This document shows, piece after piece, positions 53,768 through 63,350 of a stretch of DNA of 64,000 nt. Positions within the stretch are counted from its first letter, which is position 1. Every line of letters begins with the position of its first letter. Where the stretch lies: contig JAFXPN010000001.1 of the NCBI GenBank assembly GCA_017527865.1, positions 1 through 64,000 on the forward strand, written 5' to 3'. Origin of the DNA: Clostridiales bacterium (lineage in GTDB: Bacteria; Bacillota; Clostridia; Saccharofermentanales; Saccharofermentanaceae). Below the pieces are notes generated by a model. The model did no database searches. It was not told the origin of the DNA and was given only the letters and a program-made list of their open reading frames with translations. The translations under genes and the position numbers were made by a program.

Positions 53768-55895
53768 CTCGAATAAACACGATTCTTCCAAGAATTCGCC
53801 AAGGACGCCTAACAGGCCGCCGAGATTCGGTTCTGCGCTGCTCTTTTACGGCATCCTTATAGTATTGCTGCTCGTGTTCTCGACCGTTATGTTCGGGAAC
53901 CGTAACGGAACAGCTGCCGAGACCACGCTTTCCGATGTTATGGAGATCATCGAGAATTCTGATTACAGCGTCAGCGAGGTCGAGGTAAACGGCACAACGG
54001 TAACCATTCAATACAGGGATCTGTCGGGGATGCAACAGACTGTCACGCACAGCGTCCCCTACGCTTATGTTCCCGATCTGATCAATAAGCTTGAGGACTA
54101 TAAGAACGACGGTCTGATATCGAGTTATGATTATACGGAACCCATAGACTGGACAGCCATCCTAAATGCGCTGTCGATCATCGGGTTCATTGTTCTGGCT
54201 GTCGTTATATTCATCAATCTCAACAGGCAGTCCAGAGACGGCAACAGCGTGTTCTCGTTCGGTTCGAACAGGGCGAGGCTCACTTCTCCCGATGAGATCA
54301 AAGTCAAGTTTACGGATGTCGCGGGTTCTGTCGAAGAGAAGGAAGAACTGGCAGAAGTCGTAGACTTCCTCAAGAATCCTAAGAAATATAAGGAATTGGG
54401 TGCGAAGATCCCGAAGGGCGTTCTTCTGCACGGACTGCCCGGAACAGGTAAGACACTTCTTGCTCGTGCTGTTGCAGGTGAAGCTAACTGTCCGTTCTTT
54501 TACATCTCGGGTTCTGACTTTGTCGAGATGCTCGTCGGTGTCGGCGCGTCGCGTGTAAGAAGCCTTTTCGCTGATGCCAAGAAAGCCGCTCCTGCCGTAA
54601 TATTCATCGATGAGATCGATGCCGTAGGACGTAAGAGAGGCGCCGGATTAGGCGGCGGACAGGATGAACGTGAGCAGACGCTCAATCAGATCCTCGTGGA
54701 GATGGACGGATTCGATGTTAATACGAACGTCATAGTCATCGCTGCCACGAACCGTGTCGATGTCCTTGATCCTGCATTGCTCCGTCCCGGTCGTTTTGAC
54801 AGGCGCGTAATGGTCAATCCTCCCGATGTGGATGAGCGCGAGGCTATCCTTAAGATACATGCCAAGGGCAAGCCCCTTTCACCCGAGATCAGTCTTAGGG
54901 AAGTTGCCCTGTCGACAGTAGGATTTACGGGCGCGGATCTTGAGAACCTCCTTAACGAGGCTGCTCTCCTTGCCGCAAGGCGCAATAATAAAGAGATAAC
55001 ACCTCTCGAGATCAATGATGCCACGTTCCGTGTAATGATGGGTCCCGAGAAGAATTCCAAGAGACTGACGGATAAGGTTAAGCGTCTGACCGCTTACCAT
55101 GAAGCAGGTCACGCGGTCGTGCTCCGTGCAACATCCGATATAGAGAAAGTAGACCGTGTAACTATCATACCTGCGGGACAGGCCGGAGGATTTACGGCAT
55201 ATAAGCCCGTAGAGGATCTTGACTACTACACGGAGAAGATGCTCCTTGATTCCATACGAATGGCATTGGGAGGCCGCGCCGCCGAAGAGCTGTTCCTCGG
55301 AGAAGTATCGACGGGAGCCGCTTCCGATCTTAAATCCTGCAACCGCACCGCCATGGCAATGGTCAAGCGGTACGGACTGTCGCCCAAGTTCAGGAATATG
55401 GTATTCGGCGATGACAGTGAAGAGATATTTGTAGGTCAGTCGTTCGGACAGGTACAGAGTTACTCCGATGCCACCGCCTATGAGATCGACAAGGAAGTTC
55501 AGAGGATCATTACCGAGTGTTATGAAGATACCAAGCGCATCCTTGAGGAGAAGCGAAGCATCGTGGAAGGTCTTGCCAAGAGGCTTATCGATGTCTATAA
55601 GGTCGACGGTCCCGAGTTCGAGTCGATATATGAGGCAGACGGCGATCTTGAGGCTGCTGCAAAACTCTATGAAGAGAAGAAGCAGGAGCTTAAGAAGGCT
55701 GAGCAGGAGCGCAGGGAGAAGTCCGAAGCAGAGGCAAAGGCCTCGGAAGAGGATAACGGATCCGGAAAGGATGATGCCGATGACGGTCTTTCCGATGAGA
55801 TCAGCGATACGGAACACGATACCGGTTCAGAGCACACGGATCTGAAGGAGAACTCTGACGAGGATGACTCCGATGAGAAAGATCAGGCAGAATGA
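53757..55895 (+). CDS. ftsH: ATP-dependent zinc metalloprotease FtsH
   Basis: A membrane-bound AAA+ protease that removes misfolded membrane proteins and some regulators. The 712-residue protein has two helices (about 23-43 and 138-158) around an outside domain, the AAA module with [38 protein letters not shown] and [20 protein letters not shown], and the zinc motif [19 protein letters not shown]. The last 90 residues are a Lys/Glu-rich then acidic disordered tail, longer than usual. ATG 53757 overlaps hpt; the next lipoprotein gene starts inside its end. Confidence 0.98.
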   Translation: MSNNSNKHDSSKNSPRTPNRPPRFGSALLFYGILIVLLLVFSTVMFGNRNGTAAETTLSDVMEIIENSDYSVSEVEVNGTTVTIQYRDLSGMQQTVTHSVPYAYVPDLINKLEDYKNDGLISSYDYTEPIDWTAILNALSIIGFIVLAVVIFINLNRQSRDGNSVFSFGSNRARLTSPDEIKVKFTDVAGSVEEKEELAEVVDFLKNPKKYKELGAKIPKGVLLHGLPGTGKTLLARAVAGEANCPFFYISGSDFVEMLVGVGASRVRSLFADAKKAAPAVIFIDEIDAVGRKRGAGLGGGQDEREQTLNQILVEMDGFDVNTNVIVIAATNRVDVLDPALLRPGRFDRRVMVNPPDVDEREAILKIHAKGKPLSPEISLREVALSTVGFTGADLENLLNEAALLAARRNNKEITPLEINDATFRVMMGPEKNSKRLTDKVKRLTAYHEAGHAVVLRATSDIEKVDRVTIIPAGQAGGFTAYKPVEDLDYYTEKMLLDSIRMALGGRAAEELFLGEVSTGAASDLKSCNRTAMAMVKRYGLSPKFRNMVFGDDSEEIFVGQSFGQVQSYSDATAYEIDKEVQRIITECYEDTKRILEEKRSIVEGLAKRLIDVYKVDGPEFESIYEADGDLEAAAKLYEEKKQELKKAEQERREKSEAEAKASEEDNGSGKDDADDGLSDEISDTEHDTGSEHTDLKENSDEDDSDEKDQAE

Positions 55896-57015
55896 GCTTA
55901 AGTTCTGTGCGGGACTTGCCGCGCTTCTGATCCTGTGCGGATCATTTGTTACCGCCTGTTCTGATAATCCGGCAGACGTAACTTCGGAGGAGGATACCGT
56001 TCCTTCCGGGACCCTTGGCGAAGATATCATGGTCGGCGTTGTGTATCCCGGGAACTCGGATGATGATACGGAACCGGCATATGTGCACTGCCTTGCCTTA
56101 TCGGATGCCATGGAAGATCTCGAATTGGATACAGACACGAATCTCAGGATATGTGATGATATATCACCCGATGACACTGCCGGACTGCAGGAGGCTGTTG
56201 AAGAGCTTGCCGTAAGAGGCTGCGATATAATCTACTTTCTGGATCCGGGTTATATGTACACTGTCGCTTATGCGGCTGAAGAGTATCCCGATATCATCTT
56301 CTGCCAGGCTGACGGCTTTTTCTCCAATAATGCCAATCTTATCAATTATTCGATGAAAGCATATCAGGTTATGTATCTTGAAGGCATCGTGGCGGGAAGA
56401 AGATCACTGGAGTCGGAAGATAACGTGATCTGGTACGTCGGAGAGGAGGATCCGTGGAATCCCGGTCATTATTCATGTATCAACGCATTTGCGCTGGGCG
56501 TTCTCTCGGTCAATCCCGATGCCGGCATAAGGACGGTAAGTTCGGCGGATTCGGTAAACGGGGACAATTCCTATGCGGCTATTGCGGCTGCTGACGGTTC
56601 TTCGGATGAAGATATCACGGTTCCTTCATATGACTGGAAGTCTTTTTATACCCTGTCTTTGAGCGCTGCGATGAACGGATCGTCAGCCTCCGGGTTCGCA
56701 TCGGACATGGGCGGTAATTATTATTGCGGTCTGGAAGAAGGCGTCCTCGATACGGCAGACCTGTCAGACGATTCGGACGTTACGAATACGACTGTCGATC
56801 TTGCAAGATCGCTGATGCTGTCGGGCGAGTGGGATGTGTTCTCGGGAACGGCGCTTGTCTTTACGGAAGACGGGGGAGAGGTTCTTTTCGAACGCTTGCC
56901 GCGCGCTCTCAAAGATAAGTACGGGAACGATATCGTGGAAGCGGGAGGCCCGTCTCTCAGCGATGCCGTGATCCGCGGGTATATGGATTATTATCTGTAC
57001 GTTCTTAACAATTGA
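55873..57015 (+). CDS. BMP-family lipoprotein paralogue lacking part of lobe 2
   Basis: 380 residues. ATG 55873 (good AGGA spacing; ATG 55864 is the alternative) lies inside ftsH. A signal peptide ends in VTAC. The rest aligns with the intact BMP protein at 57698: GCDIIYFLDPGYMYTVAYAA, EEYPDIIFCQADGFFSNNAN, SCINAFALGVLSVNPDAG and SGEWDVFSGTALVF. Between LSVNPDAGIRTV and YDWKSF it has about 27 residues where the paralogue has about 66, so the segment with QHCDS and GYNSD, expected near the nucleoside site, is missing. It may no longer bind nucleosides. It precedes the xpt promoter. Confidence 0.85.
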   Translation: MRKIRQNELKFCAGLAALLILCGSFVTACSDNPADVTSEEDTVPSGTLGEDIMVGVVYPGNSDDDTEPAYVHCLALSDAMEDLELDTDTNLRICDDISPDDTAGLQEAVEELAVRGCDIIYFLDPGYMYTVAYAAEEYPDIIFCQADGFFSNNANLINYSMKAYQVMYLEGIVAGRRSLESEDNVIWYVGEEDPWNPGHYSCINAFALGVLSVNPDAGIRTVSSADSVNGDNSYAAIAAADGSSDEDITVPSYDWKSFYTLSLSAAMNGSSASGFASDMGGNYYCGLEEGVLDTADLSDDSDVTNTTVDLARSLMLSGEWDVFSGTALVFTEDGGEVLFERLPRALKDKYGNDIVEAGGPSLSDAVIRGYMDYYLYVLNN

Positions 57016-57040
57016 CATGCATTTACCTGCAAACTACAAT
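57012..57040 (+). promoter_or_regulatory. Sigma-A promoter of xpt
   Basis: TTGACA (57012-57017), 17 bases, TACAAT (57035-57040). The -35 overlaps the stop codon of the upstream gene. Start near 57047, leaving a leader of about 16 nt with no room for a purine riboswitch. Confidence 0.85.
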
Positions 57041-57062
57041 TACAGGGTGATCTGAGAGAGAG

Positions 57063-57644
57063 GTGAGCGGCATAAAAGAACTTGAAGACAAGATACTCGC
57101 GGAAGCGGAAGTCTTTCCGGGAGATATACTCAAAGTAGGAAGCTTTCTCAATCAGCAGATCGATACTTCTTTTATGACGCTTATGGGACAGGAGGGCGCC
57201 TCGCTTTTTAAAGATGCGGGTGTTACCAAGGTCCTCACCGTCGAGGCTTCCGGCATAGCTCTTGCTTTTGCCGTTGCCCAGAAGCTCGGTGTTCCCATGG
57301 TGTTTGCCAAGAAACATGGAGCCCTTAACATTTCAGGGGAAGTATACAGTTCTCCCGTTTATTCATTTACACATAAAAAGACTTTTAACATAGTCGTCAG
57401 CAGGGAATATATCGATCCGTCGGACGTTGTGCTGATCTGCGATGACTTTCTTGCAAAAGGGAACGCCCTTAACGGACTTATCGATATCGTGGAGCAGGCA
57501 GGCGCGCGTGTTGCCGGAACTTTAATTGCGATAGAGAAGGGTTTCCAGGGCGGCGGCGATGCGTTGAGGAAAAAGGGGATCCGGGTTGAATCACTCGCCC
57601 TCATCGATTCTATGGAAGGCGGCAATATAGTCTTCCGCAGATGA
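57063..57644 (+). CDS. xpt: Xanthine phosphoribosyltransferase
   Basis: Salvages xanthine (and weakly guanine) with PRPP to XMP. The 193-residue product follows B. subtilis Xpt closely: ILKVGSFLNQQIDTSFMTLM, VLTVEASGIALAFAVAQKLG, VPMVFAKKHGALNISGEVYS, PRPP motif VLICDDFLAKGNALNGL and VEQAGARVAGTLIAIEKGFQ, RVESLALIDSMEG. GTG 57063 after GAGAGG is the start that gives the usual N-terminus. It has its own promoter and stands between two BMP-like genes, consistent with a nucleobase/nucleoside salvage block. Confidence 0.97.
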   Translation: MSGIKELEDKILAEAEVFPGDILKVGSFLNQQIDTSFMTLMGQEGASLFKDAGVTKVLTVEASGIALAFAVAQKLGVPMVFAKKHGALNISGEVYSSPVYSFTHKKTFNIVVSREYIDPSDVVLICDDFLAKGNALNGLIDIVEQAGARVAGTLIAIEKGFQGGGDALRKKGIRVESLALIDSMEGGNIVFRR

Positions 57645-57697
57645 TCAAACGTGATATGTATTGTTGATACATATAAAAGAACTATTAGGAGGAGTAT

Positions 57698-58918
57698 ATG
57701 AAGAAGTTACTTTCAGTGCTTGTTGCTTCAGTCGTAATGTGCGGCGCGCTCTTCGCGGGATGCGCAGACACGGGCAGCGAAAGCGTCGAGGGCGGCAATA
57801 CGGGCAGTGATTTTACCGTAGGTGCCATTTACATCAACAGCCAGAATGATACCGCAGGTTACACCTATGCGCATCATAAGGGCATCACGACAGCTATGGA
57901 GAATCTCGGATTATCCGTTGCAGATAACCTTAAGATCATTGACAATGTTCCCGAGGATGACGAGCAGGTAATGACTGCAATCGAGCAGCTCGCAGGACAG
58001 GGCTGTGACATCATCTTCGGAATAAGCTTCGGCTATCTCAACGCTTTCGCAGAAGCAGCAGAAGAGTATCCGGATATCGTTTTCTGTCATGCAACCGGTT
58101 ATCTTTCCAATGATACAAACTTCAACAACTATTTCGGCCGTATCTATCAGGCCCGTTACCTTGCGGGTATCGCCGCAGGCTACAAGTCACTCGAGATCGG
58201 CAATAACGACTTGGGTTACGTATCCGCGTGGGGAACTGAATATGCAGAGACATGTTCCGGCATCAATGCTTTCACATTGGGCGTGCTTTCCGTTAATCCC
58301 GATGCGGTTGTTCATGTTAAAGAGATCTCCACATGGGGAGACCAGGAGCTTGAGCGTCAGGCTGCAGAGGTCCTTATCACAACATACGGCTGCGGCGTTA
58401 TCGCACAGCACTGTGACTCGGCTCAGCCTCAGATCGTAGCTAACGAGCAGGGTGTTTACGGCTGCGGATATAACTCCGATATGTCTGTTGAAGCACATGA
58501 TGCGCACCTTACGGCTCCTGTATGGAACTGGGATGTCTTCTATCAGCTTGCAATGGAGACTGCTATGAATGAGTCTTCCGCTTCCGAGTTCGTAAGCAAC
58601 ATCGGCGGCAACTATTACGGCGGCCTTTCCGAGGGAATGGTCGACATCTCACCTTTGACTGACAACAATGCTCCCGAGGCTGCTGAGGCTATAGCTCTCG
58701 CTAGAGACCTCATGGTATCCGGTGAGTGGGATGTATTCTCAGGCACCGCATTGAGATTCTCGGGTGAAGCCGGCTCGGTTACTGTAGAGCAGGTGAGCAT
58801 GGATCTCATGGATAACGAAAACAATATCATTGTTGCTGGCGGTGAGCCTTCTGTCGGTGACGATGTTATTCAGGGATCGATGAACTACTACGTCGCAGGC
58901 GTAGTTGATGAATCCTGA
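57698..58918 (+). CDS. BMP-family nucleoside-binding lipoprotein
   Basis: 406 residues, the substrate-binding part of a BmpA/PnrA/Med-family ABC importer (nucleosides in characterised members). The signal peptide ends at LFAGC with Cys22. The mature part has DFTVGAIYINSQNDTAGYTY, QLAGQGCDIIFGISFGYLNA, EEYPDIVFCHATGYLSNDTN, CSGINAFTLGVLSVNPDA, GCGVIAQHCDSAQPQIVANE and GCGYNSDMSVEA, i.e. both lobes complete. AGGAGGAG lies before ATG 57698. It leads the ABC operon (ATPase and two permeases). Compare the shortened paralogue at 55873. Confidence 0.92.
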   Translation: MKKLLSVLVASVVMCGALFAGCADTGSESVEGGNTGSDFTVGAIYINSQNDTAGYTYAHHKGITTAMENLGLSVADNLKIIDNVPEDDEQVMTAIEQLAGQGCDIIFGISFGYLNAFAEAAEEYPDIVFCHATGYLSNDTNFNNYFGRIYQARYLAGIAAGYKSLEIGNNDLGYVSAWGTEYAETCSGINAFTLGVLSVNPDAVVHVKEISTWGDQELERQAAEVLITTYGCGVIAQHCDSAQPQIVANEQGVYGCGYNSDMSVEAHDAHLTAPVWNWDVFYQLAMETAMNESSASEFVSNIGGNYYGGLSEGMVDISPLTDNNAPEAAEAIALARDLMVSGEWDVFSGTALRFSGEAGSVTVEQVSMDLMDNENNIIVAGGEPSVGDDVIQGSMNYYVAGVVDES

Positions 58919-58938
58919 CCTCGAAAGGGCATCAAACG

Positions 58939-60552
58939 ATGGCAGCAGCTGATTACGCGATAGAACTTCGGGGTATCTCAAAGAACTTCGGGTCTGTTGC
59001 TGCCAATAAAAACATCAACCTTAATCTACGCAGAGGCGAGATATTGGCGCTTCTCGGAGAGAACGGTTCGGGCAAGACCACTTTAATGAACATGCTGTCG
59101 GGCATCTATCCGCCCGACAGCGGTTCTGTTTTTATGGACGGAAAACAGGTCGTCATCAATTCACCTGACGATGCGAGGCGTCTCGGGATAGGAATGGTCC
59201 ATCAGCACTTTAAGCTTGTTGACCGTTTCACGGCGGCCGACAATGTGTGGATGGGGAAGAAGGACAGCGGATTCCTGCTTAAGAAAGACCGCAATAAGGA
59301 GATAGAAGCCATCGCGGCCGAGTTCGGATTTGAACTTGAACCGACAAAGATAGTTGCTAATATGTCTGTTTCCGAGAAACAGACTCTGGAGATAATTAAA
59401 GTCCTTTGCTACGGCGCAAAGATAATCATACTGGACGAGCCTACCGCGGTGCTTACGGTTCAGGAGACAAAGAAGCTTTTCGATGTGTGCCGCAAGATGA
59501 AGGAAAGCGGACACTCGATAATAATAATCACCCACAAATTGAACGAGGTGATGGAGATAAGCGACCGCGTCGCCGTTCTTCGAAAAGGTGAGTACATAGA
59601 CACTGTCGAGACGGATAAAGTTACAAAGATGAAGCTTACCGAGCTCATGGTGGGCCGCAAGATCGAACTCAATATCGACAGGCCTCATATGGAGAAGACA
59701 AAGCCTCTGCTCGAGGTCAGGGATCTGTGTGTCGATTCCGATGAAGGCACGACCGCTGTCGATAATATGAGCTTTTATATAAGAGGCGGAGAGATCCTCG
59801 GTGTTGCAGGCATAGCCGGGTCCGGCCAGAAGGAACTGTGCGAAGCGGTTGCGGGACTCAGAAAGATAAAGTCCGGCAAGATCGTTCATAAAGGCCGGAA
59901 TCTGGTCGGTATGAACGCCAAGCGCATATCCGCCGCCGGAATAGCGATGAGCTTTATTCCGGAAGACCGTCTCGGAATGGGACTTGCGCCTTCGTTATCC
60001 GTTGCGGACAATGTTATCCTCAAGGATTATTCTGACACCAAAGGACTTATGGTCGACCGCAAACGCGCCCGTTCACAGGCGGAGTCCATAGTTAAGATGC
60101 TCAATATCGCGACTCCCTCGATCGATACACCCGTGAGAAGACTGTCGGGCGGTAATGTTCAGAAGGTTCTTCTCGGGCGTGAGATCAAATCGGATCCTGA
60201 TGTCCTTATAACGGCCTATCCCGTGCGGGGACTTGATATCAATTCTTCATATACTATCTACGATATCATCAACGAGCAGAAGAAAAAGGGTGTCGGAGTG
60301 CTGTTCATCGGAGAAGACCTCGATGTTATGATGGCTTTGTGTGACAAGATAATGGTCATGTGTCACGGCAGGCTTCAGGGCGTGGTCCATGCGAACAAGG
60401 TTACCAAGGAAGAGCTCGGTCTCATGATGACCGGTGCCGTAAGCCTTGTTAACGTCAAGGCCGACAGCCCTGCCGGTATTGCGCGTGATTCGGCTTTCAC
60501 CGAGGAGGAATGGGAAGAGGCCTCCGATATGAGCGAGGGGGAAGATAAATGA
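58939..60552 (+). CDS. Nucleoside ABC importer ATPase (two domains)
   Basis: 537 residues, two tandem ATPase domains as in sugar/nucleoside (CUT2/BMP) importers. Domain 1 has Walker A LLGENGSGKTTLMNMLSG, a divergent signature (MSVSEKQTLEI) and LDEPTAVLTVQETKK. Domain 2 has the degenerate-type loop VAGIAGSGQKELCEAVAGL, signature RLSGGNVQKVLLGREI and TAYPVRGLDINSSYTIYDI. A degenerate second Walker A is common in this family. It works with the BMP lipoprotein upstream and the two permeases downstream. ATG 58939 lies 20 bases after the preceding stop. The family's Walker B Asp reads LDEP in domain 1 but TAYP in domain 2, the usual asymmetry. Confidence 0.94.
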   Translation: MAAADYAIELRGISKNFGSVAANKNINLNLRRGEILALLGENGSGKTTLMNMLSGIYPPDSGSVFMDGKQVVINSPDDARRLGIGMVHQHFKLVDRFTAADNVWMGKKDSGFLLKKDRNKEIEAIAAEFGFELEPTKIVANMSVSEKQTLEIIKVLCYGAKIIILDEPTAVLTVQETKKLFDVCRKMKESGHSIIIITHKLNEVMEISDRVAVLRKGEYIDTVETDKVTKMKLTELMVGRKIELNIDRPHMEKTKPLLEVRDLCVDSDEGTTAVDNMSFYIRGGEILGVAGIAGSGQKELCEAVAGLRKIKSGKIVHKGRNLVGMNAKRISAAGIAMSFIPEDRLGMGLAPSLSVADNVILKDYSDTKGLMVDRKRARSQAESIVKMLNIATPSIDTPVRRLSGGNVQKVLLGREIKSDPDVLITAYPVRGLDINSSYTIYDIINEQKKKGVGVLFIGEDLDVMMALCDKIMVMCHGRLQGVVHANKVTKEELGLMMTGAVSLVNVKADSPAGIARDSAFTEEEWEEASDMSEGEDK

Positions 60553-61691
60553 GATTCCACCTTGTAAGAAGATCTGAAGTAAGACTGATACGCAAGATAT
60601 GCCTTTATCTTGCAGGCATTGCCGTGTCCTTCATAATAGGAGGGATAATACTCTCGTCATTGGGGATCAATCCTTTGTCATATTACCGCGATATGATCAC
60701 TATCGGACTTATCGGAAACCGGTATCCCGGAAAGAGCGTGGAAGGACTGCTCAAGCTGTTCGTTCCCCTGCTCATAACTTCACTGGCTTTGGCTCTTGCA
60801 TTTAAGATGCGTTTCTGGAACATCGGCGGTGAGGGTGAATTTATTGCCGGAGCGATTCTTGCCGCTGTTGTTGCCTTTAAGCTCGGAGATTCCCTTCCGG
60901 GACCGGTCGTGGTGCTGCTGATGTGCATCGCCGCATCTGTGTCTGCCGGTGTGATAGGTCTTGTCACGGCTCATCTTAAGGTGCGGTTTAATACCAACGA
61001 GACCCTGATGACGCTCATGATCAATTACATCATGCTCTACGTCATTAAATACTTAGGCGAGACCAAAGCCGATTGGAATTTCTTTCTGAGGGAGGATTCG
61101 GAACGCCCGATCTTCGCAAAGTTCCCGGAGAATGCCATTATGGACGGGATCGAGATCGGGAACTTCAAACTGCTTTATACCGTTCCTGCAGCCATATTGA
61201 TAGCGGTCCTTGTCTACTTTTATCTTAAGAGCACGAAGCAGGGTTATGAGATATCAGTAGTCGGAGACAGTGTTAATACGGCTAAGTATGCTGGCATGAA
61301 TGTTTATAAGATAACGGTCAGGACCATATTCCTGTCTGCCGCGCTCATAGGCCTTGCCGGCGCATTCACCGCTTCCGCTTCCGGAACGATATCTACCGAT
61401 ATTACCAATAATGTCGGCTGGACCGGCGTCATCGTTGCATGGCTGTCAAAACTGTCGGTGCCCGTGATCGGGATCGTCAGTCTGCTCATCTCAGTGCTTC
61501 AGTACGGATGTCAGGCCGCATCTGCTTCCTATTCGCAGATCGACCATAATTTTGCGGATCTTATGCAGGGCATATTCCTGTTCTCGATACTGGCGGCCGA
61601 TTTCTTTGCTAATTTCAGATTGGTCAGGGTGCACACGGCAAAGACGGAGCCTTCCAAAGCTTCTGACGGGGGGAGCGGCAAAGATGTTTGA
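60549..61691 (+). CDS. ABC transporter permease (nucleoside type), first subunit
   Basis: 380 residues with eight to ten helices, of the family that pairs with BMP lipoproteins (YufP/NupP-type). It carries GIAVSFIIGGIILSSLGINP near the start, LAFKMRFWNIGGEGEFIAGA, NETLMTLMINYIMLYVIKYL, and YEISVVGDSVNTAKYAGMNV before the last helices. It overlaps the ATPase gene by ATGA and the second permease gene by 8 bases. Together the two permeases would form the membrane channel. Confidence 0.94.
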   Translation: MRFHLVRRSEVRLIRKICLYLAGIAVSFIIGGIILSSLGINPLSYYRDMITIGLIGNRYPGKSVEGLLKLFVPLLITSLALALAFKMRFWNIGGEGEFIAGAILAAVVAFKLGDSLPGPVVVLLMCIAASVSAGVIGLVTAHLKVRFNTNETLMTLMINYIMLYVIKYLGETKADWNFFLREDSERPIFAKFPENAIMDGIEIGNFKLLYTVPAAILIAVLVYFYLKSTKQGYEISVVGDSVNTAKYAGMNVYKITVRTIFLSAALIGLAGAFTASASGTISTDITNNVGWTGVIVAWLSKLSVPVIGIVSLLISVLQYGCQAASASYSQIDHNFADLMQGIFLFSILAADFFANFRLVRVHTAKTEPSKASDGGSGKDV

Positions 61692-62676
61692 AGTGATCAC
61701 TCTGTTTCTTTTTAATATCGTTATCTACAGCATTCCGCTGCTCTTTGCCACGAGCGGAGAGATCATGGTCGAGAAGTCGGGATCCCTTAATCTCGGCGTC
61801 GAAGGGACTATGGCTGTCGGCGCAGTAGCAGGCTACCTTATCGGATGCAGATGTGATTCGCTTCTTGCGGGCGTCCTTGTAAGCTTTATCGCTTCTGCAC
61901 TCGTCGGATCAATCTTTTGTCTGTTTACCATAACGCTGCAGGCTAACCAGAATGTCACCGGACTTACGATAACCACTATCGGAGTTGCCGTGTACTTCTT
62001 TATCGGCAATGCTTTAGGTCCGAAGTGGCCTGCCATGCGTGAGTGCGAGCGCCTTGTAAACAGCATCTCCGCCATAGAGATCCCGGGATTGTCAAAGATC
62101 CCCGTTATCGGCAAGGCATTTTTCTCGCACAATATCCTTGTTTATCTTGCCGTGATCATCGCGGTCGTCATATGGCTTTACTTCGGGAAGACCACCTGCG
62201 GACTGCGCCTCCGCGCGATAGGTGAGAATCCGGGAGCGGCGGATGCACTCGGAATAAACATCGTCCGCTATAAGTATCTTCACATAATGGCAGGTTCGGG
62301 CATCATGGGTATCGGCGGCCTTTACATGGGACTTAACATGGGAGGCACATTCGAAGGATCCAACTGCTGGATCAACGGCTACGGCTGGATCGCGATAGCT
62401 CTCGTCATCTTTGCTGACTGGTCCACGGCGAAGGCGATCTTCGGTACATTCGTCTTCGGTTTCTTTAATACGCTGCGAGTCTATAATATGCCTCTTGCCA
62501 CTACCTTCCCCAAAACGCTGGGCTGGCTTTCCGGCATTCCGGCGCAGTTCTTCTCCGCGCTTCCTTTCATCGTCACTTTGATCGTTCTCATCGTAAGCTC
62601 CATAAGAAGCCGCAGGCACGGCAGCTCCAACGCCCCTACGGCGATCGGCCTCAATTACTACAGAGAGGACCGCTGA
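61684..62676 (+). CDS. ABC transporter permease (nucleoside type), second subunit
   Basis: 330 residues, about eight to nine helices, of the YufQ/NupQ type. It has LLFATSGEIMVEKSGSLNLG and VEGTMAVGAVAGYLIGC, NQNVTGLTITTIGVAVYFFI, CGLRLRAIGENPGAADALGI and GYGWIAIALVIFADWSTAKA. The start is ATG 61684, overlapping the previous stop, with GGGGGGAGCGG upstream; the long in-frame extension to 61552 reads through the other gene in a different frame and is not used. Last gene of the transporter operon. Confidence 0.94.
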   Translation: MFEVITLFLFNIVIYSIPLLFATSGEIMVEKSGSLNLGVEGTMAVGAVAGYLIGCRCDSLLAGVLVSFIASALVGSIFCLFTITLQANQNVTGLTITTIGVAVYFFIGNALGPKWPAMRECERLVNSISAIEIPGLSKIPVIGKAFFSHNILVYLAVIIAVVIWLYFGKTTCGLRLRAIGENPGAADALGINIVRYKYLHIMAGSGIMGIGGLYMGLNMGGTFEGSNCWINGYGWIAIALVIFADWSTAKAIFGTFVFGFFNTLRVYNMPLATTFPKTLGWLSGIPAQFFSALPFIVTLIVLIVSSIRSRRHGSSNAPTAIGLNYYREDR

Positions 62677-62768
62677 TCCTTTTCTTTTCGCGAAAAGCTG
62701 AAGTTTTCCGTGTTCCGGTAAATATGTGACTTCCTTGAACCCGTTTCCGTCTTAAAGGCGAGAGGGGG

Positions 62769-62777
62769 TGTTATAAT
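62769..62777 (+). promoter_or_regulatory. Extended -10 promoter of the ECF sigma gene, possibly leaderless
   Basis: TG (62769-62770), one base, TATAAT (62772-62777). The ATG at 62784 is seven bases beyond, where transcription should begin, so the mRNA may have no leader. No good -35 is found. Confidence 0.5.
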
Positions 62778-62783
62778 GTATCC

Positions 62784-63350
62784 ATGGAAGACAACGTCAT
62801 CATCGATATGTATTTTGCCAGGGATGAGCAGGCGATCGGGTCCACCCGTGATAAGTACGGGCGGCTCCTGCGCAGCATCGCTTACGGGATACTGAGGAGC
62901 CATGAGGACTCTGAGGAATGTGAGAATGATACTTATCTCAAGACATGGAATTCGATCCCGCCGGTGAGGCCCGCGTCGCTTCAGGCTTTTCTGGCGAAGA
63001 TAACGCGCAATCTGAGCCTGGACCGTTACGACAGGATGCATGCTCAGAAGAGGGGCGGAGGCGAAGTCCCTCTCATGATCGAAGAACTGGAGGAGTGTAT
63101 CCCCGATGAATCGGCGCAGAGGACGGATGATGATTCCGACAGCGAGGAGCTTAAGAGGATAATCAATGAATTCCTGGGAACACTTGCGGATGATGCAAGA
63201 AAGATCTTCATGAGAAGATACTTCTTCGGCGACTCCGTAAAAGAGATAGCCGATAAATACGGATTTGGTGTAAGTAAAGTGAAGATGAGCCTGTCAAGGT
63301 CCAGAGAGAGCTTGCAGGCAGTGCTTAATAAAGAAGGTTATTATGGATAA
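62784..63350 (+). CDS. ECF-type RNA polymerase sigma factor
   Basis: 188 residues of the sigma-70 ECF family. Region 2 spans about residues 10-80 (DEQAIGSTRDKYGRLLRSIA, EDSEECENDTYLKTWNSIPP, SLQAFLAKITRNLSLDRYDR) and region 4 about 130-182 (LADDARKIFMRRYFFGDSVK, EIADKYGFGVSKVKMSLSRS), with a charged linker between. This start reproduces the usual N-terminus of the Firmicutes group (sequence like MEDNVIIDMYFARDEQA). The next gene overlaps its last codons by 8 bases and looks like an anti-sigma factor, the usual pairing. The stimulus is unknown. Confidence 0.93.
   Translation: MEDNVIIDMYFARDEQAIGSTRDKYGRLLRSIAYGILRSHEDSEECENDTYLKTWNSIPPVRPASLQAFLAKITRNLSLDRYDRMHAQKRGGGEVPLMIEELEECIPDESAQRTDDDSDSEELKRIINEFLGTLADDARKIFMRRYFFGDSVKEIADKYGFGVSKVKMSLSRSRESLQAVLNKEGYYG

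Noticed and set aside
54879..55817. A 312-residue minus-strand ORF opposite ftsH
   Set aside because: Shadow frame of a clear FtsH gene; no start signals and low-complexity Leu-rich sequence.
57016..57062. A purine riboswitch before xpt
   Set aside because: The promoter starts the transcript about 16 bases before the xpt start; no room for the aptamer, and no conserved core is seen.
62684..62697. Perfect palindrome CTTTTCGCGAAAAG after the ABC operon
   Set aside because: No U-tract follows and the A/U-rich stem is weak, so I do not call it a terminator; an operator is possible but unsupported.
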